Positions 17,472 to 27,375 of a stretch of DNA of 64,000 nt are shown one piece after another. A program made the position numbers and the translations under genes. The notes under the pieces are model-generated. The model saw only the letters and a program-made list of their open reading frames with translations. It was not told where the DNA came from and ran no database searches. The DNA comes from Sphingomonadaceae bacterium 3R27E2-A (lineage in GTDB: Bacteria; Pseudomonadota; Alphaproteobacteria; Sphingomonadales; Sphingomonadaceae): positions 54,325 to 118,324 of the forward strand of contig SCNT01000012.1 of NCBI GenBank assembly GCA_005503165.1. The letters run 5' to 3'. Within the stretch, counting starts at the first letter, position 1. Each line of letters begins with the position of its first letter.

Positions 17472-18509
17472 ATGACCGACCTGTCCAAGGTTCCTGTCAC
17501 CATCGTTACCGGCTTTCTCGGGGCCGGCAAGACTACACTGATCAGCCACCTGATCCGCAATGCTGGTGGCCGGCGGCTGGCCGTTGTCGTCAACGAATTC
17601 GGGACGCTGGGGGTTGATGGCGAAATCCTGCAGTCCTGCGCCATTCCCGACTGCCCGGCCGAAAATATCGTCGAACTGGCCAACGGCTGCATCTGCTGCA
17701 CCGTGGCGGACGACTTCATCCCCACGGTCGAGAAACTGCTGGCGCTCGATCCGCGCCCCGATCACATCCTGATCGAGACATCGGGACTGGCGCTGCCCAA
17801 GCCGTTGCTCAAGGCGTTCGACTGGCCGGCGATCCGCAGCCGGATCACCGTGGATGGTGTGCTGGCGCTGGCCGACGCGGAGGCGGTTGCCGCCGGGCGT
17901 TTCGCGCCCGACCTCGCCGCGCTCAAGGCGCAGCGCGCCGCGGATCCGGGGATCGATCACGAAACTCCGCTGTCGGAAGTGTTCGAGGATCAGCTGGCCT
18001 GCGCCGACATGGTTCTGCTCACCAAGTGCGATCTGGCCGGGGACGAGGGCATCGCCACCGCCCGCGCCGTCATCGCGGCGGAGGCGCCGCGTCCGGTGCC
18101 GGTGATCGAACTGGTCGAGGGCGCGGTCGATCCGCGCGTGATCCTCGGGCTGGGGGCCGCCGCCGAGGACGACCTGGCCGCGCGTCCTTCGCACCACGAT
18201 GGTGAGGACGATCACGAGCACGACGATTTCGACAGCACGGTGATCGCGCTGGGCGAGATCGCCGATCCGGCCGATCTCACGCGCCGGATCGAGACGCTGG
18301 CGCGCGAGCACCGCATCCTGCGGGTAAAGGGCTATGCCGCCGTGACCGGCAAGCCGATGCGCTTGCTGGTGCAGGCGGTAGGCGGCCGCGTGCGTCACCA
18401 TTTCGATCGTCCGTGGCGGCCGGGCGAACCGCGCCGCACCGCGCTCGTCGCCATCGCCGAGCATGATGCGATCGATCATGGCGTCCTGCGCGCGGTGCTG
18501 GAAGGCTGA
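17472..18509 (+). CDS. cobW: Cobalamin biosynthesis GTPase/metallochaperone CobW
   Basis: The 345-residue G3E GTPase has Walker A GFLGAGKTT at 14-22. The metal-binding CxCC is at 73-76 (ELANGCICCTVADDF), a guanine-specificity motif TKCD follows, and a His/Asp-rich linker (HHDGEDDHEHDD) precedes the C-terminal CobW_C domain. CobW is thought to deliver Co2+ to the CobN chelatase. It is the first gene after the riboswitch, with cobN starting 9 bp later. Confidence 0.95.
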   Translation: MTDLSKVPVTIVTGFLGAGKTTLISHLIRNAGGRRLAVVVNEFGTLGVDGEILQSCAIPDCPAENIVELANGCICCTVADDFIPTVEKLLALDPRPDHILIETSGLALPKPLLKAFDWPAIRSRITVDGVLALADAEAVAAGRFAPDLAALKAQRAADPGIDHETPLSEVFEDQLACADMVLLTKCDLAGDEGIATARAVIAAEAPRPVPVIELVEGAVDPRVILGLGAAAEDDLAARPSHHDGEDDHEHDDFDSTVIALGEIADPADLTRRIETLAREHRILRVKGYAAVTGKPMRLLVQAVGGRVRHHFDRPWRPGEPRRTALVAIAEHDAIDHGVLRAVLEG

Positions 18510-18518
18510 ACGCCCGCG

Positions 18519-21500
18519 ATGCACGTCATCTTCCGCGAAACCCATGGGATGGAGGAAAGCGCCGTCCCGCAGGACCTCGGGCAGGAGCCTGCGGATCTGG
18601 TGGTCCTGTCCTTTTCGGACAGCGACCTGGGTGCGTTCGCGGCCGGGTGGCGTCAGGCCCGCGATGCCGATCCGGCCTTTCCCGAACTGCGGCTCGCCAA
18701 TCTTGCGGCGCTGGCCCATCCGCTGTCGGTCGATACCTATCTGGAGCGGACTCTGTCCGGCGCGCGGGCCATTCTCATCCGGCTGATCGGCGGCACCCCC
18801 TATTGGGCCTATGGGCTCCAGCAGGTCGAGCTTCTGGCTCGTTCGCGCGGTATCGCGCTTGCGGTCGTGCCAGGCGACGGCCGCCCCGACGAGCGGCTGG
18901 ACGCGGCATCGACGCTCCCGCTCGGCACTTTGCGCGAACTGGCGCGATGGTGCGAAGCCGGCGGCGCATCTGCCGCCCGGGCGGCCCTGACCGTGCTTGC
19001 CGACGCGGCCGGACTGGCCTCGGAGGCCTTCGTCGATCAAGCGCCTTTGCCGATGGCCGGCTTCTGGCATCCCGACCGGGGGCTCATTCCGGTCGACCGC
19101 TTCGCGCCGGCGGGCGATCGTCCGCTGGTCCTCATCGTCTTCTATCGCGCCTACCTGACCGCCCATGATCTCGACCCGTTCGTTGCCCTGCACTCGGCGC
19201 TGGAGCGGCGCGGCTTCGAAACGCTGTCGATCTTCGCGCCCTCGCTGAAGGCTCCGGACACCGCCGTGCAGGTGGCTGGCTGGGTGCGGATGCTGACGCC
19301 GGCGGCGATCGTCAACGCCACCGCCTTTTCGGCGCGGGACGAGGCTGGCACAACGCCGCTCGACGGCGCGGGCGTGCCGGTGTTCCAGGTCGCGCTGGCC
19401 ACGTCGGGCCGCTCCGCCTGGGCAGCCGCCACGCGCGGGCTTTCTCCAGCCGATCTCGCCATGCATGTCGTGCTGCCCGAGATTGACGGCAGGGTTCTGG
19501 CCGGGGTCGCCAGCTTCAAGGAAACCTCTGGGCGCGATCCCGAGCTGGCCTTCGCGCGAAGCGTTCACCGCGCGGATCTCGGCCGGGTCGAGGCGATCGC
19601 CGATCGGGTGGCGGGCTGGATCGCGCTGGCGCGAAAGCCCGCCACAGACCGCAGTCTGGCACTGGTGCTCTCGACCTACCCCGGCAAGGCGCACCAGATC
19701 GCCCACGCCGTCGGGCTCGACGCGCTGGCTTCGGCACAGGCCATGCTCGCCGACCTTGCCGAGGCGGGTTACCCGGTCGAACCAGTGGCCGACCTGGCGA
19801 AGGTGCTGCGGCAGGATCACATGGCCTGGCCGGTTGCCGATTTTCGCCAGGCGCTGGCCGCGTTGCCGGAGGGCCTGCGCGCCGACCTCGCCGCGGCATG
19901 GGGCGAGCCTGAAACCGACGAGGCGGTGGTCGATGGCGCGTTCCACTTTGCCGCGATCAGGGCCGGAAATGCCCTGGTTGCCCTGCAGCCGGAACGCGGG
20001 GCTACCGCAAGCCGCGATGGCGACTATCACGATCTCTCGCGCTGTCCGCGCCATGCCTATGTGGCGTTCTATCTCTGGCTTCGCAGCCTGGGGATCGATG
20101 CCCTGGTGCACGTCGGCGCGCACGGCACGCTCGAATGGCTGCCTGGCAAGGCGGTGGCCCTCTCCGACCGCTGCTGGCCCGAGGCGCTGACCGGGGCACT
20201 GCCGGTGATCTATCCGTTCATCGTCAACGATCCAGGCGAGGCGGCGCAAGCCAAACGACGGATCGGGGCGGTCACGCTCGGTCACGCGCCGTCGCCACTG
20301 GCACCGACCGGCGAAGGGGCCGGGCTCGCCCGACTCGAATCACTGCTCGATGAATTCTCCAACGCCGGCGGCCTCGATCCGGCGCGCCGCGACCGGCTGC
20401 AAGGCGCCATCCGCGAGGAGGCGCGGGCGCTGGGGCTGGAAGCCGAGCTTGGCCTCGATGGCGCGAGCACGCTGGTCGAGGCGATCACCCGGATCGACCG
20501 GTTCGTCTGCGACGTGAAGGAAAGCCAGTTCGGCGACGGGCTGCATGTTTTCGGGCGGGGCGATCACGGCGCGGGCGAAAGGGCCGGACTGCTGGCCGCG
20601 CTCGATGGGCGGCGGGTGCAGCCGGGGCCGTCTGGCTCGCCGTTCCGGGGACGCGGCGATGTCCTGCCCACGGGCCGGAATCTCTACACGGTCGATCCGC
20701 GCGCGGTGCCGTCACGCGCGGCGTATGCGCAAGGCGTGACCATGGCCGAGGAACTGATCCGGCGGCACTTGCAGGATCATGGCGACTATCCGCGCGGACT
20801 GGTGGTTGATCTGTGGGGCTCGGCGACGATGCGCACGGCGGGCGAGGAATTCGCCATGGCGCTGCACCTGCTGGGCGTAAAGCCCGTGTGGGACATGGCG
20901 TCCGAACGCGTTACCGGGATCGAGATCCTGCCGCTGCCGCTGTTCGATCGGCCGCGGATCGACGTGACCTTGCGGGTTTCCGGACTGTTTCGCGATGCCT
21001 TTCCCACGCTGCCCGCGCTGTTCGGGCAGGCGGTCCGGGCCTTGTGCGGACGCGACGAGCCGGTCGAGTGGAACCCCTTCGCCGGTCGCCCGGTGGCGCC
21101 ACGCGTCTATGGCCCAGGGCCGGGCCGTTACGGGCTGGGATTGGGCGAAACTGCGGAAACTTACACCGACGAAGCGCGTCGGCTGGCGGGCGAGGCATGG
21201 CTCGCCGCGTCGAGCCATGCGCTGGACTTGCCGGAGCACGCGGCCGAATCCCTCCATGATCCGGATGGTCTGCGGCTGCGCGTGACGGGAGCCGATGGCT
21301 TTGTCCATTTGCAGGACCTGCCCGAAACCGATCTGCTGCTGAGCCAGGACTATGCCGCTCATGAGGCCGGCTTTGCCGCAGCCAAAGCGCTGGTCGGCGG
21401 ACGGGCGGCGCTCTATCACGTCGACAACCGCGACCCGGCCAGCCCGCGCGCCCGCACGCTGACCGAGGAGATCGCGCGTGTCGTGCGATCGCGCGCGGCC

Positions 21501-21812
21501 CATCCGGGATGGGTGGCCGGCATGATGCGGCACGGCTTTCGCGGCGGTGCGGAGCTGGCCGCCACGCTCGACCATCTTGGCGCTTTCGCCCACCTTGCGA
21601 GCAGCGTTCCACCGCAACTGTTCGATCTCTATCACGACGCGACGCTCGGCAGCGCCGAAGTGCGCGCCTTCCTCGAGCGCGAAAACCCTGGCGCGCTGGC
21701 CGCCATGGAAGCCCGTTTCGCCGCGCTCCACGCCGCCGGCTTGTGGCCCACGCGCCGCAATTCGATCCTTGCTGCTCTGCCGATAGCGCCCGGGCGGGAG
21801 GAAAGGTCATGA
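18519..21812 (+). CDS. cobN: Cobaltochelatase large subunit CobN
   Basis: The 1097-residue protein is the hydrogenobyrinate a,c-diamide-binding subunit of the ATP-dependent cobaltochelatase. Recognisable blocks include the start MHVIFRETHGMEE, LVHVGAHGTLEWLPGKAVAL, CWPEALTGALPVIYPFIVND and DVKESQFGDGLHVFG. With the CobS and CobT AAA+ subunits it inserts Co2+ late in the aerobic pathway. Those two partners are not in this window and must lie elsewhere. Its stop overlaps the cobG start (ATGA). Confidence 0.95.
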   Translation: MHVIFRETHGMEESAVPQDLGQEPADLVVLSFSDSDLGAFAAGWRQARDADPAFPELRLANLAALAHPLSVDTYLERTLSGARAILIRLIGGTPYWAYGLQQVELLARSRGIALAVVPGDGRPDERLDAASTLPLGTLRELARWCEAGGASAARAALTVLADAAGLASEAFVDQAPLPMAGFWHPDRGLIPVDRFAPAGDRPLVLIVFYRAYLTAHDLDPFVALHSALERRGFETLSIFAPSLKAPDTAVQVAGWVRMLTPAAIVNATAFSARDEAGTTPLDGAGVPVFQVALATSGRSAWAAATRGLSPADLAMHVVLPEIDGRVLAGVASFKETSGRDPELAFARSVHRADLGRVEAIADRVAGWIALARKPATDRSLALVLSTYPGKAHQIAHAVGLDALASAQAMLADLAEAGYPVEPVADLAKVLRQDHMAWPVADFRQALAALPEGLRADLAAAWGEPETDEAVVDGAFHFAAIRAGNALVALQPERGATASRDGDYHDLSRCPRHAYVAFYLWLRSLGIDALVHVGAHGTLEWLPGKAVALSDRCWPEALTGALPVIYPFIVNDPGEAAQAKRRIGAVTLGHAPSPLAPTGEGAGLARLESLLDEFSNAGGLDPARRDRLQGAIREEARALGLEAELGLDGASTLVEAITRIDRFVCDVKESQFGDGLHVFGRGDHGAGERAGLLAALDGRRVQPGPSGSPFRGRGDVLPTGRNLYTVDPRAVPSRAAYAQGVTMAEELIRRHLQDHGDYPRGLVVDLWGSATMRTAGEEFAMALHLLGVKPVWDMASERVTGIEILPLPLFDRPRIDVTLRVSGLFRDAFPTLPALFGQAVRALCGRDEPVEWNPFAGRPVAPRVYGPGPGRYGLGLGETAETYTDEARRLAGEAWLAASSHALDLPEHAAESLHDPDGLRLRVTGADGFVHLQDLPETDLLLSQDYAAHEAGFAAAKALVGGRAALYHVDNRDPASPRARTLTEEIARVVRSRAAHPGWVAGMMRHGFRGGAELAATLDHLGAFAHLASSVPPQLFDLYHDATLGSAEVRAFLERENPGALAAMEARFAALHAAGLWPTRRNSILAALPIAPGREERS

Positions 21813-22939
21813 GCGGATTTTCGGTGAAAGGCTGGTGCCCCGATGCGTGGCGTCCGATGATGTCGGGCGACGGGCTGCTGGTGCGAATCAAGCCAAGGCT
21901 CGGCCACCTCAGCCGCGAGCAGCTGCTGGGGCTATGCACCGCCGCGACCGCGCACGGCAACGGGCTGATCGATGTGACCCGCCGCGCCAATCTCCAGATC
22001 CGGGGCGTGCGCGAGGGTGACTGGCTGGCCTTGCTGGAGAAACTGGTCGCGCTGGAACTGGTGGATACGGACGCCGCCATGGAAACGCGCCGCAATATCC
22101 TGGTCACCCCGGACTGGCAGGCGGGCGACGACAGCCACCGCATCGTTTCTGAATTGTTGGGTCGCCTGGGGGAATTTCCCGCGCTGCCGGGCAAGGTCGG
22201 GTTCGTCGTCGATGCCGGCCCGGCCCGCCTGTTGGCGGATGAGCCCGGTGATTTTCGTATCGAGCGGAGCGCAGACGGCGGACTGATGCTGCGCGCGGAG
22301 GGTCGGCCCGATGGCTGTTCGCTAGCGCCCGGACGGGAAGTCGATGCCCTGATCGCGCTCGCGCGCTGGTTCGTGGACAGTGGCGGAGCCGAGACCGGGC
22401 GCATGGCGCGTCATCAGGCGGCATTGCCGTTGAAGCTCGCCGGCGCCGTCCGGCCCGCGCCATCCGCGGACCCCGTCGTTCCCGGACCGCATGCGCTTGG
22501 CGCGGCCTACGGTGTGCCGTTCGGCCGGGTCCATGAGCAGGTGCTGGCCGGGTTGATCGAAGCCTCCGGTGCGACAGCGATGCGGGTGACGCCGTGGCGG
22601 GTCATCGTGTTCGAAGGCAGCAGTTTTGCCGGGCACGAAGGGCTGATCGGTGACCCGGCGGACCCGCTGCTGCGTGCCGATGCCTGCCCCGGCGCTCCGG
22701 ATTGTCCGCAGGCCACGGTGGAGACTCGCGAACTGGCCCGCGCCCTCGCTCCCCGTGTGGCCGGGCACCTCCATGTTTCGGGCTGCGACAAGAACTGCGC
22801 CCGTTCGCGAGCAGCCGATGTCGAGGTGACGGGGCGCGACTGGCTTTACCACCTTGCCGGCAAGGCCATCGCCGGCTCGTCCACAATCCACCCCGCGCTC
22901 GACCGCGCGGCCGTGCTTGCCCGTTTTGGAGCCGTTTGA
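21809..22939 (+). CDS. cobG: Precorrin-3B synthase CobG
   Basis: The start is the ATG at 21809 overlapping the cobN stop. The 376-residue protein resembles the sulfite/nitrite reductase family. It has ferredoxin-like halves (RRANLQIRGVREGDWLALL) and the [4Fe-4S]/siroheme-type cysteines in ADACPGAPDCPQATVETREL and SGCDKNCARS. CobG uses O2 to make precorrin-3B before ring contraction, which marks the aerobic route. It is coupled to cobH by a TGATG junction. Confidence 0.93.
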   Translation: MSGFSVKGWCPDAWRPMMSGDGLLVRIKPRLGHLSREQLLGLCTAATAHGNGLIDVTRRANLQIRGVREGDWLALLEKLVALELVDTDAAMETRRNILVTPDWQAGDDSHRIVSELLGRLGEFPALPGKVGFVVDAGPARLLADEPGDFRIERSADGGLMLRAEGRPDGCSLAPGREVDALIALARWFVDSGGAETGRMARHQAALPLKLAGAVRPAPSADPVVPGPHALGAAYGVPFGRVHEQVLAGLIEASGATAMRVTPWRVIVFEGSSFAGHEGLIGDPADPLLRADACPGAPDCPQATVETRELARALAPRVAGHLHVSGCDKNCARSRAADVEVTGRDWLYHLAGKAIAGSSTIHPALDRAAVLARFGAV

Positions 22940-23568
22940 TGCCTCACGTCTATGAAACCGATGGGGCGGCGATCTATCGCCAATCCTTCGCAACGATCCG
23001 CGCCGAGGCCGATCTCGCCCGCTTTTCCGAAGAGGAGGAGCCGGTGGCGGTGCGGATGATTCATGCCGCCGGGCTGGTCGAACTCGCACCGCATATCTGC
23101 TTCTCGCCGGGCTTTGTCGAAGCCGCGCGGGCCGCACTGGCCGCGGGCGCACCGATCCTGTGCGACGCGCGGATGGTCTCGGAAGGGATCACGCGCGCGC
23201 GCCTGCCTGCCGCCAATCCGGTTCTCTGCACCCTTGGTGATGCGGCCGTGCCCGAGATGGCAAAGGCGATGGCCAATACCCGCTCGGCGGCGGCGCTGGA
23301 GTTGTGGCGTTCGCAACTCGCCGGCGCGGTCGTCGCCATCGGCAATGCGCCCACCGCGCTGTTCCATCTGCTCAACATGCTTGAAGACCCGGCCTGCCCG
23401 CGCCCGGCGGCGATCATCGGCTGCCCGGTCGGTTTCGTTGGCGCGGCGGAATCCAAGACGGCGCTCTGGGAAGCGCCGCCGGTGCCCTGCTGCATCGTCG
23501 AAGGGCGGCTGGGCGGCAGCGCGATCACTGTCGCCGCGATCAATGCGCTTGCGAGCCGCGCCGAATGA
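22939..23568 (+). CDS. cobH: Precorrin-8X methylmutase CobH
   Basis: The 209-residue protein starts at the ATG sharing one base with the cobG stop. The catalytic His is seen as H42 in AVRMIHAAGLVELAP. Other family blocks are PILCDARMVSEGITRARLPA, IGNAPTALFHLL and PAAIIGCPVGFVGAAESK. It moves the C-11 methyl to C-12, giving hydrogenobyrinic acid. Its stop overlaps cobI by 4 nt. Confidence 0.95.
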   Translation: MPHVYETDGAAIYRQSFATIRAEADLARFSEEEEPVAVRMIHAAGLVELAPHICFSPGFVEAARAALAAGAPILCDARMVSEGITRARLPAANPVLCTLGDAAVPEMAKAMANTRSAAALELWRSQLAGAVVAIGNAPTALFHLLNMLEDPACPRPAAIIGCPVGFVGAAESKTALWEAPPVPCCIVEGRLGGSAITVAAINALASRAE

Positions 23569-24311
23569 CCGCGTTGCAATCCCATCCTCCCGTCGGCACG
23601 ATACACGGCGTCGGGCTGGGGCCGGGCGCGGCGGACCTGCTCAGCGTCCGGGCCGACCGACTGGTGCGCGGTGCCCGCCATGTCGCCTATTTCCGCAAGG
23701 CGGGACGTCCGGGGCAGGCGCGGCGCATCGTCGAGGGCATGTTGCGCGCCGACGTCGTCGAACTGCCCATGGAATACCCGGTCACGACCGAGATTCCCCT
23801 GGCCGATCCACGCTACAATGAATGCCTGGCCGGCTTTTACGCCGAATGTACCGCACACCTCACCGCTCTGGCGCGGACTGGCGAGGACGTGGTGGTGCTG
23901 TGCGAGGGCGATCCGTTCTTCTACGGCTCGTTCATGCACCTGCATTCACGCCTGTCCGGGGCGGTGCCGGTGGCGGTGGTGCCGGGGATTACCGGCATGG
24001 CCGGGGCGTGGAATGCCACTGACGTGCCTATCACCTGGGGCGACGACGTGCTGACCGTGGCGATGGCGACCCTGCCCGAGGAGGAACTGACGCGCCGCAT
24101 TCGCGATACCGACGCGCTGGTGGTGATGAAGATTGGGCGCAACCTGCCCAAGTTGCGCCGAGCGGTGACCGCCGCCGGGCGCGTGGACACGGCCTGGCTG
24201 GTGGAACATGCCGCGATGCCCGGCCAGAAGGTCACGAGGTTGGCCGATGCGACCAGTGTCACCCCCTATTTCTCGATCCTCCTGATCCACGGCCAGGGGC
24301 GTAGACCATGA
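23565..24311 (+). CDS. cobI: Precorrin-2 C20-methyltransferase CobI
   Basis: The 248-residue SAM-dependent tetrapyrrole methylase has the N-terminal glycine-rich loop GVGLGPGAADLLSVRADRLV. It also has the VVVLCEGDPFFYGSFMHLHS block and PGITGMAGAWNATDVPITWG, which are characteristic of CobI/CbiL. It methylates precorrin-2 at C-20 to precorrin-3A. It overlaps cobH and cobJ by 4 nt each. Confidence 0.94.
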   Translation: MTALQSHPPVGTIHGVGLGPGAADLLSVRADRLVRGARHVAYFRKAGRPGQARRIVEGMLRADVVELPMEYPVTTEIPLADPRYNECLAGFYAECTAHLTALARTGEDVVVLCEGDPFFYGSFMHLHSRLSGAVPVAVVPGITGMAGAWNATDVPITWGDDVLTVAMATLPEEELTRRIRDTDALVVMKIGRNLPKLRRAVTAAGRVDTAWLVEHAAMPGQKVTRLADATSVTPYFSILLIHGQGRRP

Positions 24312-25069
24312 ACGGCTGGCTGGCGATTGCCGGCTTGGGGCCGGGCGACGAGGCGTTGATCACGCCCGAAGTCAGTACCGCTCTGTCCGCAGCGACCGAC
24401 GTCATCGGCTATATTCCCTATGTCGCCCGGATCGCCCCGCGCGAGGGGCTGACGCTGCACGCCTCCGACAACCGGGTGGAACTTGACCGGGCCGGCCTTG
24501 CGCTGAGACTGGCGGCGCGGGGTCGGCGTGTCGTGGTCGTATCCTCGGGTGACCCTGGCGTCTTCGCGATGGCGGCAGCGGTGTTCGAGGCGCTGGAAGC
24601 TGGGCCTGCCGCTTGGCGCGAATTGGACATTCGGGTGCTGCCGGGCATCACTGCCATGCTGGCTGCAGCCGCGCGAGCCGGGGCGCCGCTCGGCCACGAC
24701 TTCTGTGCGATCAACCTGTCGGACAATCTGAAGCCGTGGGCGCTGATCGAGAAGCGGTTGCGGCTTGCCGCCGAGGCGGACTTCGCGATGGCGTTCTACA
24801 ACCCGCGTTCGAAGGCCCGACCCGAAGGTTTCGCCCGTGTGCTCGAACTCCTGCGCGCGGTTTGCGGCGATGATCGTCCGGTGTTGTTCGCCCGTGCCGT
24901 GTCGACCCCAGAGGAAGAGTTGCGAATCGTGCCGCTGGGCCTTGCGCGCGCCGAAATGGCGGACATGCGCACCCTGGTGATCCTGGGTTCGAGCCTCACG
25001 CGGATCATCGAGCGGCCTGCGGGGCCGATCCTCTATACGCCGCGCTCGGTGGTCGAGGTGCCGGCGTGA
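24308..25069 (+). CDS. cobJ: Precorrin-3B C17-methyltransferase CobJ
   Basis: The 253-residue tetrapyrrole methylase has LAIAGLGPGDEALITPEVST, the VIGYIPYVARI block, VVVVSSGDPGVFAMAAAVFE and DFCAINLSDNLKPW, all typical of CobJ/CbiH. It contracts the ring while methylating C-17. The last 37 nt are overlapped by the 3' end of cobK on the other strand. Confidence 0.95.
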   Translation: MNGWLAIAGLGPGDEALITPEVSTALSAATDVIGYIPYVARIAPREGLTLHASDNRVELDRAGLALRLAARGRRVVVVSSGDPGVFAMAAAVFEALEAGPAAWRELDIRVLPGITAMLAAAARAGAPLGHDFCAINLSDNLKPWALIEKRLRLAAEADFAMAFYNPRSKARPEGFARVLELLRAVCGDDRPVLFARAVSTPEEELRIVPLGLARAEMADMRTLVILGSSLTRIIERPAGPILYTPRSVVEVPA

Positions 25070-25794
25070 TCCACCCAGGCGAGCACCTCTTCCGGAAGGT
25101 ATGCCTGCGCGCGGCCAGGGACGGCCGGGCGGTCGATCATCAACACTGGCAAGCACAGGTTCCGGGCCGCGATCAGCTTGGCCTCGGCGCCCGTGCCGCC
25201 GGAATTCTTGCTCACCACCAGGTCGACCGCATGGTCCTGCAACAGGCGCATGTCGCCTTCGACGGTGAACGGCCCTCGATCGACGACCAGGCTGTGATCG
25301 GGCAAGGGCGGGCGCTCAGCCGGCTCGTCCACAAAGCGCAGCAGGTAATGATGCTGGGGCTGGGCGGCGAACTCTTCGGCATGCATTCGGCCCAGCGCCA
25401 GCATGATGCGCCGTGGCGATCCCGCCAGTGCCGCCACGGCGGCGGCGATGCTGTCAACATGGCGCCACGTGTCGCCGGTGTCGGCAACCCAGGCCGGACG
25501 GGTCAGCGCGATCAGCGGGATGCCTGCCAACCGCGCGGCTTCCACGGCATTGGCGCTCATCGTCGCGGCGAAGGGGTGTGTGGCGTCAACCAGATGGGTC
25601 ACGCGCTGTTCGCGCAGATAGGCGGCCAGCCCCGCAACGCCGCCAAAGCCGCCGATGCGCACCGGCACGGGCTGGTCAAGCGGGGATCGCGTCCGGCCGG
25701 CATAGCTCAGCACCGCCGGGATGCCCCGGGCAGCGAGCAGGCGCGCCAGCGCACTGGCCTCGGTTGTGCCGCCCAGCAGGAGGATGTTGCGCAT
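25033..25794 (-). CDS. cobK: Precorrin-6A reductase CobK, inverted within the operon
   Basis: The start is the ATG at 25794 ([20 protein letters not shown]). The longer open frame upstream is antisense to cobL. The 253-residue protein has the Rossmann GGTTEAS loop, VTHLVDATHPFAATMSANAV and VVSKNSGGTGAEAKLIAARN, all CobK landmarks. It uses NADPH to reduce precorrin-6A. It is the only opposite-strand gene inside the run. It overlaps cobJ by 37 nt at its 3' end and shares the palindrome CATG with the cobL start, so its promoter must lie inside cobL. Confidence 0.93.
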   Translation of the reverse strand: MRNILLLGGTTEASALARLLAARGIPAVLSYAGRTRSPLDQPVPVRIGGFGGVAGLAAYLREQRVTHLVDATHPFAATMSANAVEAARLAGIPLIALTRPAWVADTGDTWRHVDSIAAAVAALAGSPRRIMLALGRMHAEEFAAQPQHHYLLRFVDEPAERPPLPDHSLVVDRGPFTVEGDMRLLQDHAVDLVVSKNSGGTGAEAKLIAARNLCLPVLMIDRPAVPGRAQAYLPEEVLAWVDHAGTSTTERGV

Positions 25795-27013
25795 GGCTGA
25801 GCTGGCTCCCGCGTTCCGGCTAACGCCGTGGTTGACGATCATCGGCATCGGCGAGGACGGGCCGGATGGCCTTTCCACTGCCGCCCGCTCGGCTTTAGAC
25901 GGGGCCGAACTGATCATCGGATCGGCGCGGCACCTCGGCCTGTTGCCGGCGATTAGCGGCCGCAAGATCGAATGGCCAGTGCCCTTCGCCGATGGCATCG
26001 CGGTGTTGCTGGCCCAGCGCGGCAATCGCGTGGTGATGCTCGCGTCGGGCGACCCGTTCTGGTTCGGCGCGGGCAGCAGCGTCGTCCGCCATCTGGCCCC
26101 CGAGGAATGGGTGGCGCATCCGGCGCCTTCCACTTTCAGCCTCGCGGCCGCGCGCTTGGGCTGGGCCTTGCAGGATATCGCCTGCCTTGGCCTGCACGCG
26201 GCGCCGCTCGAACGCTTGCGACCGCATCTGGTGGCGGGCACACGCATGATCGTGTTGCTGCGCGATGGCGCAGCGGTACTGGCTCTGGCCTGGTGGCTTG
26301 TCGAGCGCGGGTTTGGCGCATCGCGGCTCCATGTGCTGGAAGCGCTGGGCGGCCCGCGCGAGCGGGTCCGCGCGGCGCGCGCTGACGCGCTGGATTTCAC
26401 CGACATCGCGCATCCCGTCGCAGTGGCAGTGGAATGCGCTGGCGAGGGGCAGGCTCTGCCGTGCCTGGCCGGCGTGCCGGATGACCTGTTCGCGTCCGAC
26501 GGCCAGATCACCAAGCGGCCCATCCGCGCGCTGACGCTGTCCGCGCTTGCTCCCCGGCCCGGCGAGAGCCTGTGGGATATCGGCGCGGGTTCGGGGTCGA
26601 TTGGCATCGAATGGCTGCTCGCTCACCCCGCCAACCGGGCACTGGCGATCGAGGCCGATCCCGCGCGTGCCGAACGCGCGCGCGCCAATGCCCTGGCCCT
26701 GGGTGTCGACCGGCTGGACGTGGTGGTCGGCACCGTGCCCGACGCGCTGCCGCAAGACCCCGTGCCCGACGCCGTATTCATTGGCGGGGGGCTGTCGCAG
26801 CTGCTGCTCCAAGACCTGTGGGCACGGCTGCCTGCCGGTACGCGGCTGGTCGCCAATGCAGTGACGCTGGAGTCCGAGGCACTGCTGGCACATTGGCACG
26901 CCGCGAAGGGCGGCACGCTGCTTCGCATCGAATTGGCCGACGCGGCAGCGCTGGGCGGCCGGCGCGGCTGGAAGGCCCGCTATCCGGTAGTGCAGTGGAG
27001 TGTCGTGTTGTGA
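25793..27013 (+). CDS. cobL: Bifunctional precorrin-6Y C5,15-methyltransferase/decarboxylase CobL
   Basis: The 406-residue fusion starts at the ATG at 25793. The N-terminal CbiE-like methylase ([40 protein letters not shown]) is followed from about residue 255 by a CbiT-like class I methyltransferase ([20 protein letters not shown]). It methylates C-5 and C-15 and decarboxylates the C-12 side chain. Its first two bases overlap the divergent cobK start codon. Confidence 0.94.
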   Translation: MAELAPAFRLTPWLTIIGIGEDGPDGLSTAARSALDGAELIIGSARHLGLLPAISGRKIEWPVPFADGIAVLLAQRGNRVVMLASGDPFWFGAGSSVVRHLAPEEWVAHPAPSTFSLAAARLGWALQDIACLGLHAAPLERLRPHLVAGTRMIVLLRDGAAVLALAWWLVERGFGASRLHVLEALGGPRERVRAARADALDFTDIAHPVAVAVECAGEGQALPCLAGVPDDLFASDGQITKRPIRALTLSALAPRPGESLWDIGAGSGSIGIEWLLAHPANRALAIEADPARAERARANALALGVDRLDVVVGTVPDALPQDPVPDAVFIGGGLSQLLLQDLWARLPAGTRLVANAVTLESEALLAHWHAAKGGTLLRIELADAAALGGRRGWKARYPVVQWSVVL

Positions 27014-27375
27014 TCGTGGCGGGCTTCGGCTTCCGGCGGGGCACGGGCATCGCCTCGCTGCGTGCCGCGCTGGCGCTGGCGCGACAAGGGCAGTCAGCGG
27101 TTACCCATCTCGCCACGGCATCGGACAAGGTGGCGGCACTGATGCCGCTTGCCGAATGTCTTGGCCTGTCGGTGCGGGGGCTGTCGCCCGAGGAGCTTTC
27201 CGGCGTGGTGACGCGCACCCGTTCCGCCGCCAGCCTTGCCGCACGCGCCACGGGCAGCCTTGCCGAAGCCAGCGCGCTGTGCGCCGCGGGGCCCGGCGCG
27301 CGCCTTCTGGGCCCACGCCATATTTCCCCCGATCGCATGGCCACTTGCGCCCTTGCCGAAGGATTTCTGTCATGA
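27010..27375 (+). CDS. cobE: Cobalamin biosynthesis protein CobE
   Basis: A GTG at 27010 overlapping the cobL stop (GTGA) begins a 121-residue product. Its blocks [40 protein letters not shown] and [20 protein letters not shown] match the small CobE / CbiG C-terminal fold. The exact reaction of CobE is unsettled in the literature I know. Its place between cobL and cobM supports the call. It overlaps cobM by 4 nt. Confidence 0.85.
   Translation: MIVAGFGFRRGTGIASLRAALALARQGQSAVTHLATASDKVAALMPLAECLGLSVRGLSPEELSGVVTRTRSAASLAARATGSLAEASALCAAGPGARLLGPRHISPDRMATCALAEGFLS

Noticed and set aside
17400..20285. A 961-codon minus-strand frame opposite cobW and cobN
   Set aside because: It is an antisense shadow in GC-rich DNA; low-complexity Arg/Gly/His composition and no family features.
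25795..26607. N-terminal extension of the cobK frame
   Set aside because: It is antisense to cobL; CobK homology begins exactly at the ATG at 25794.
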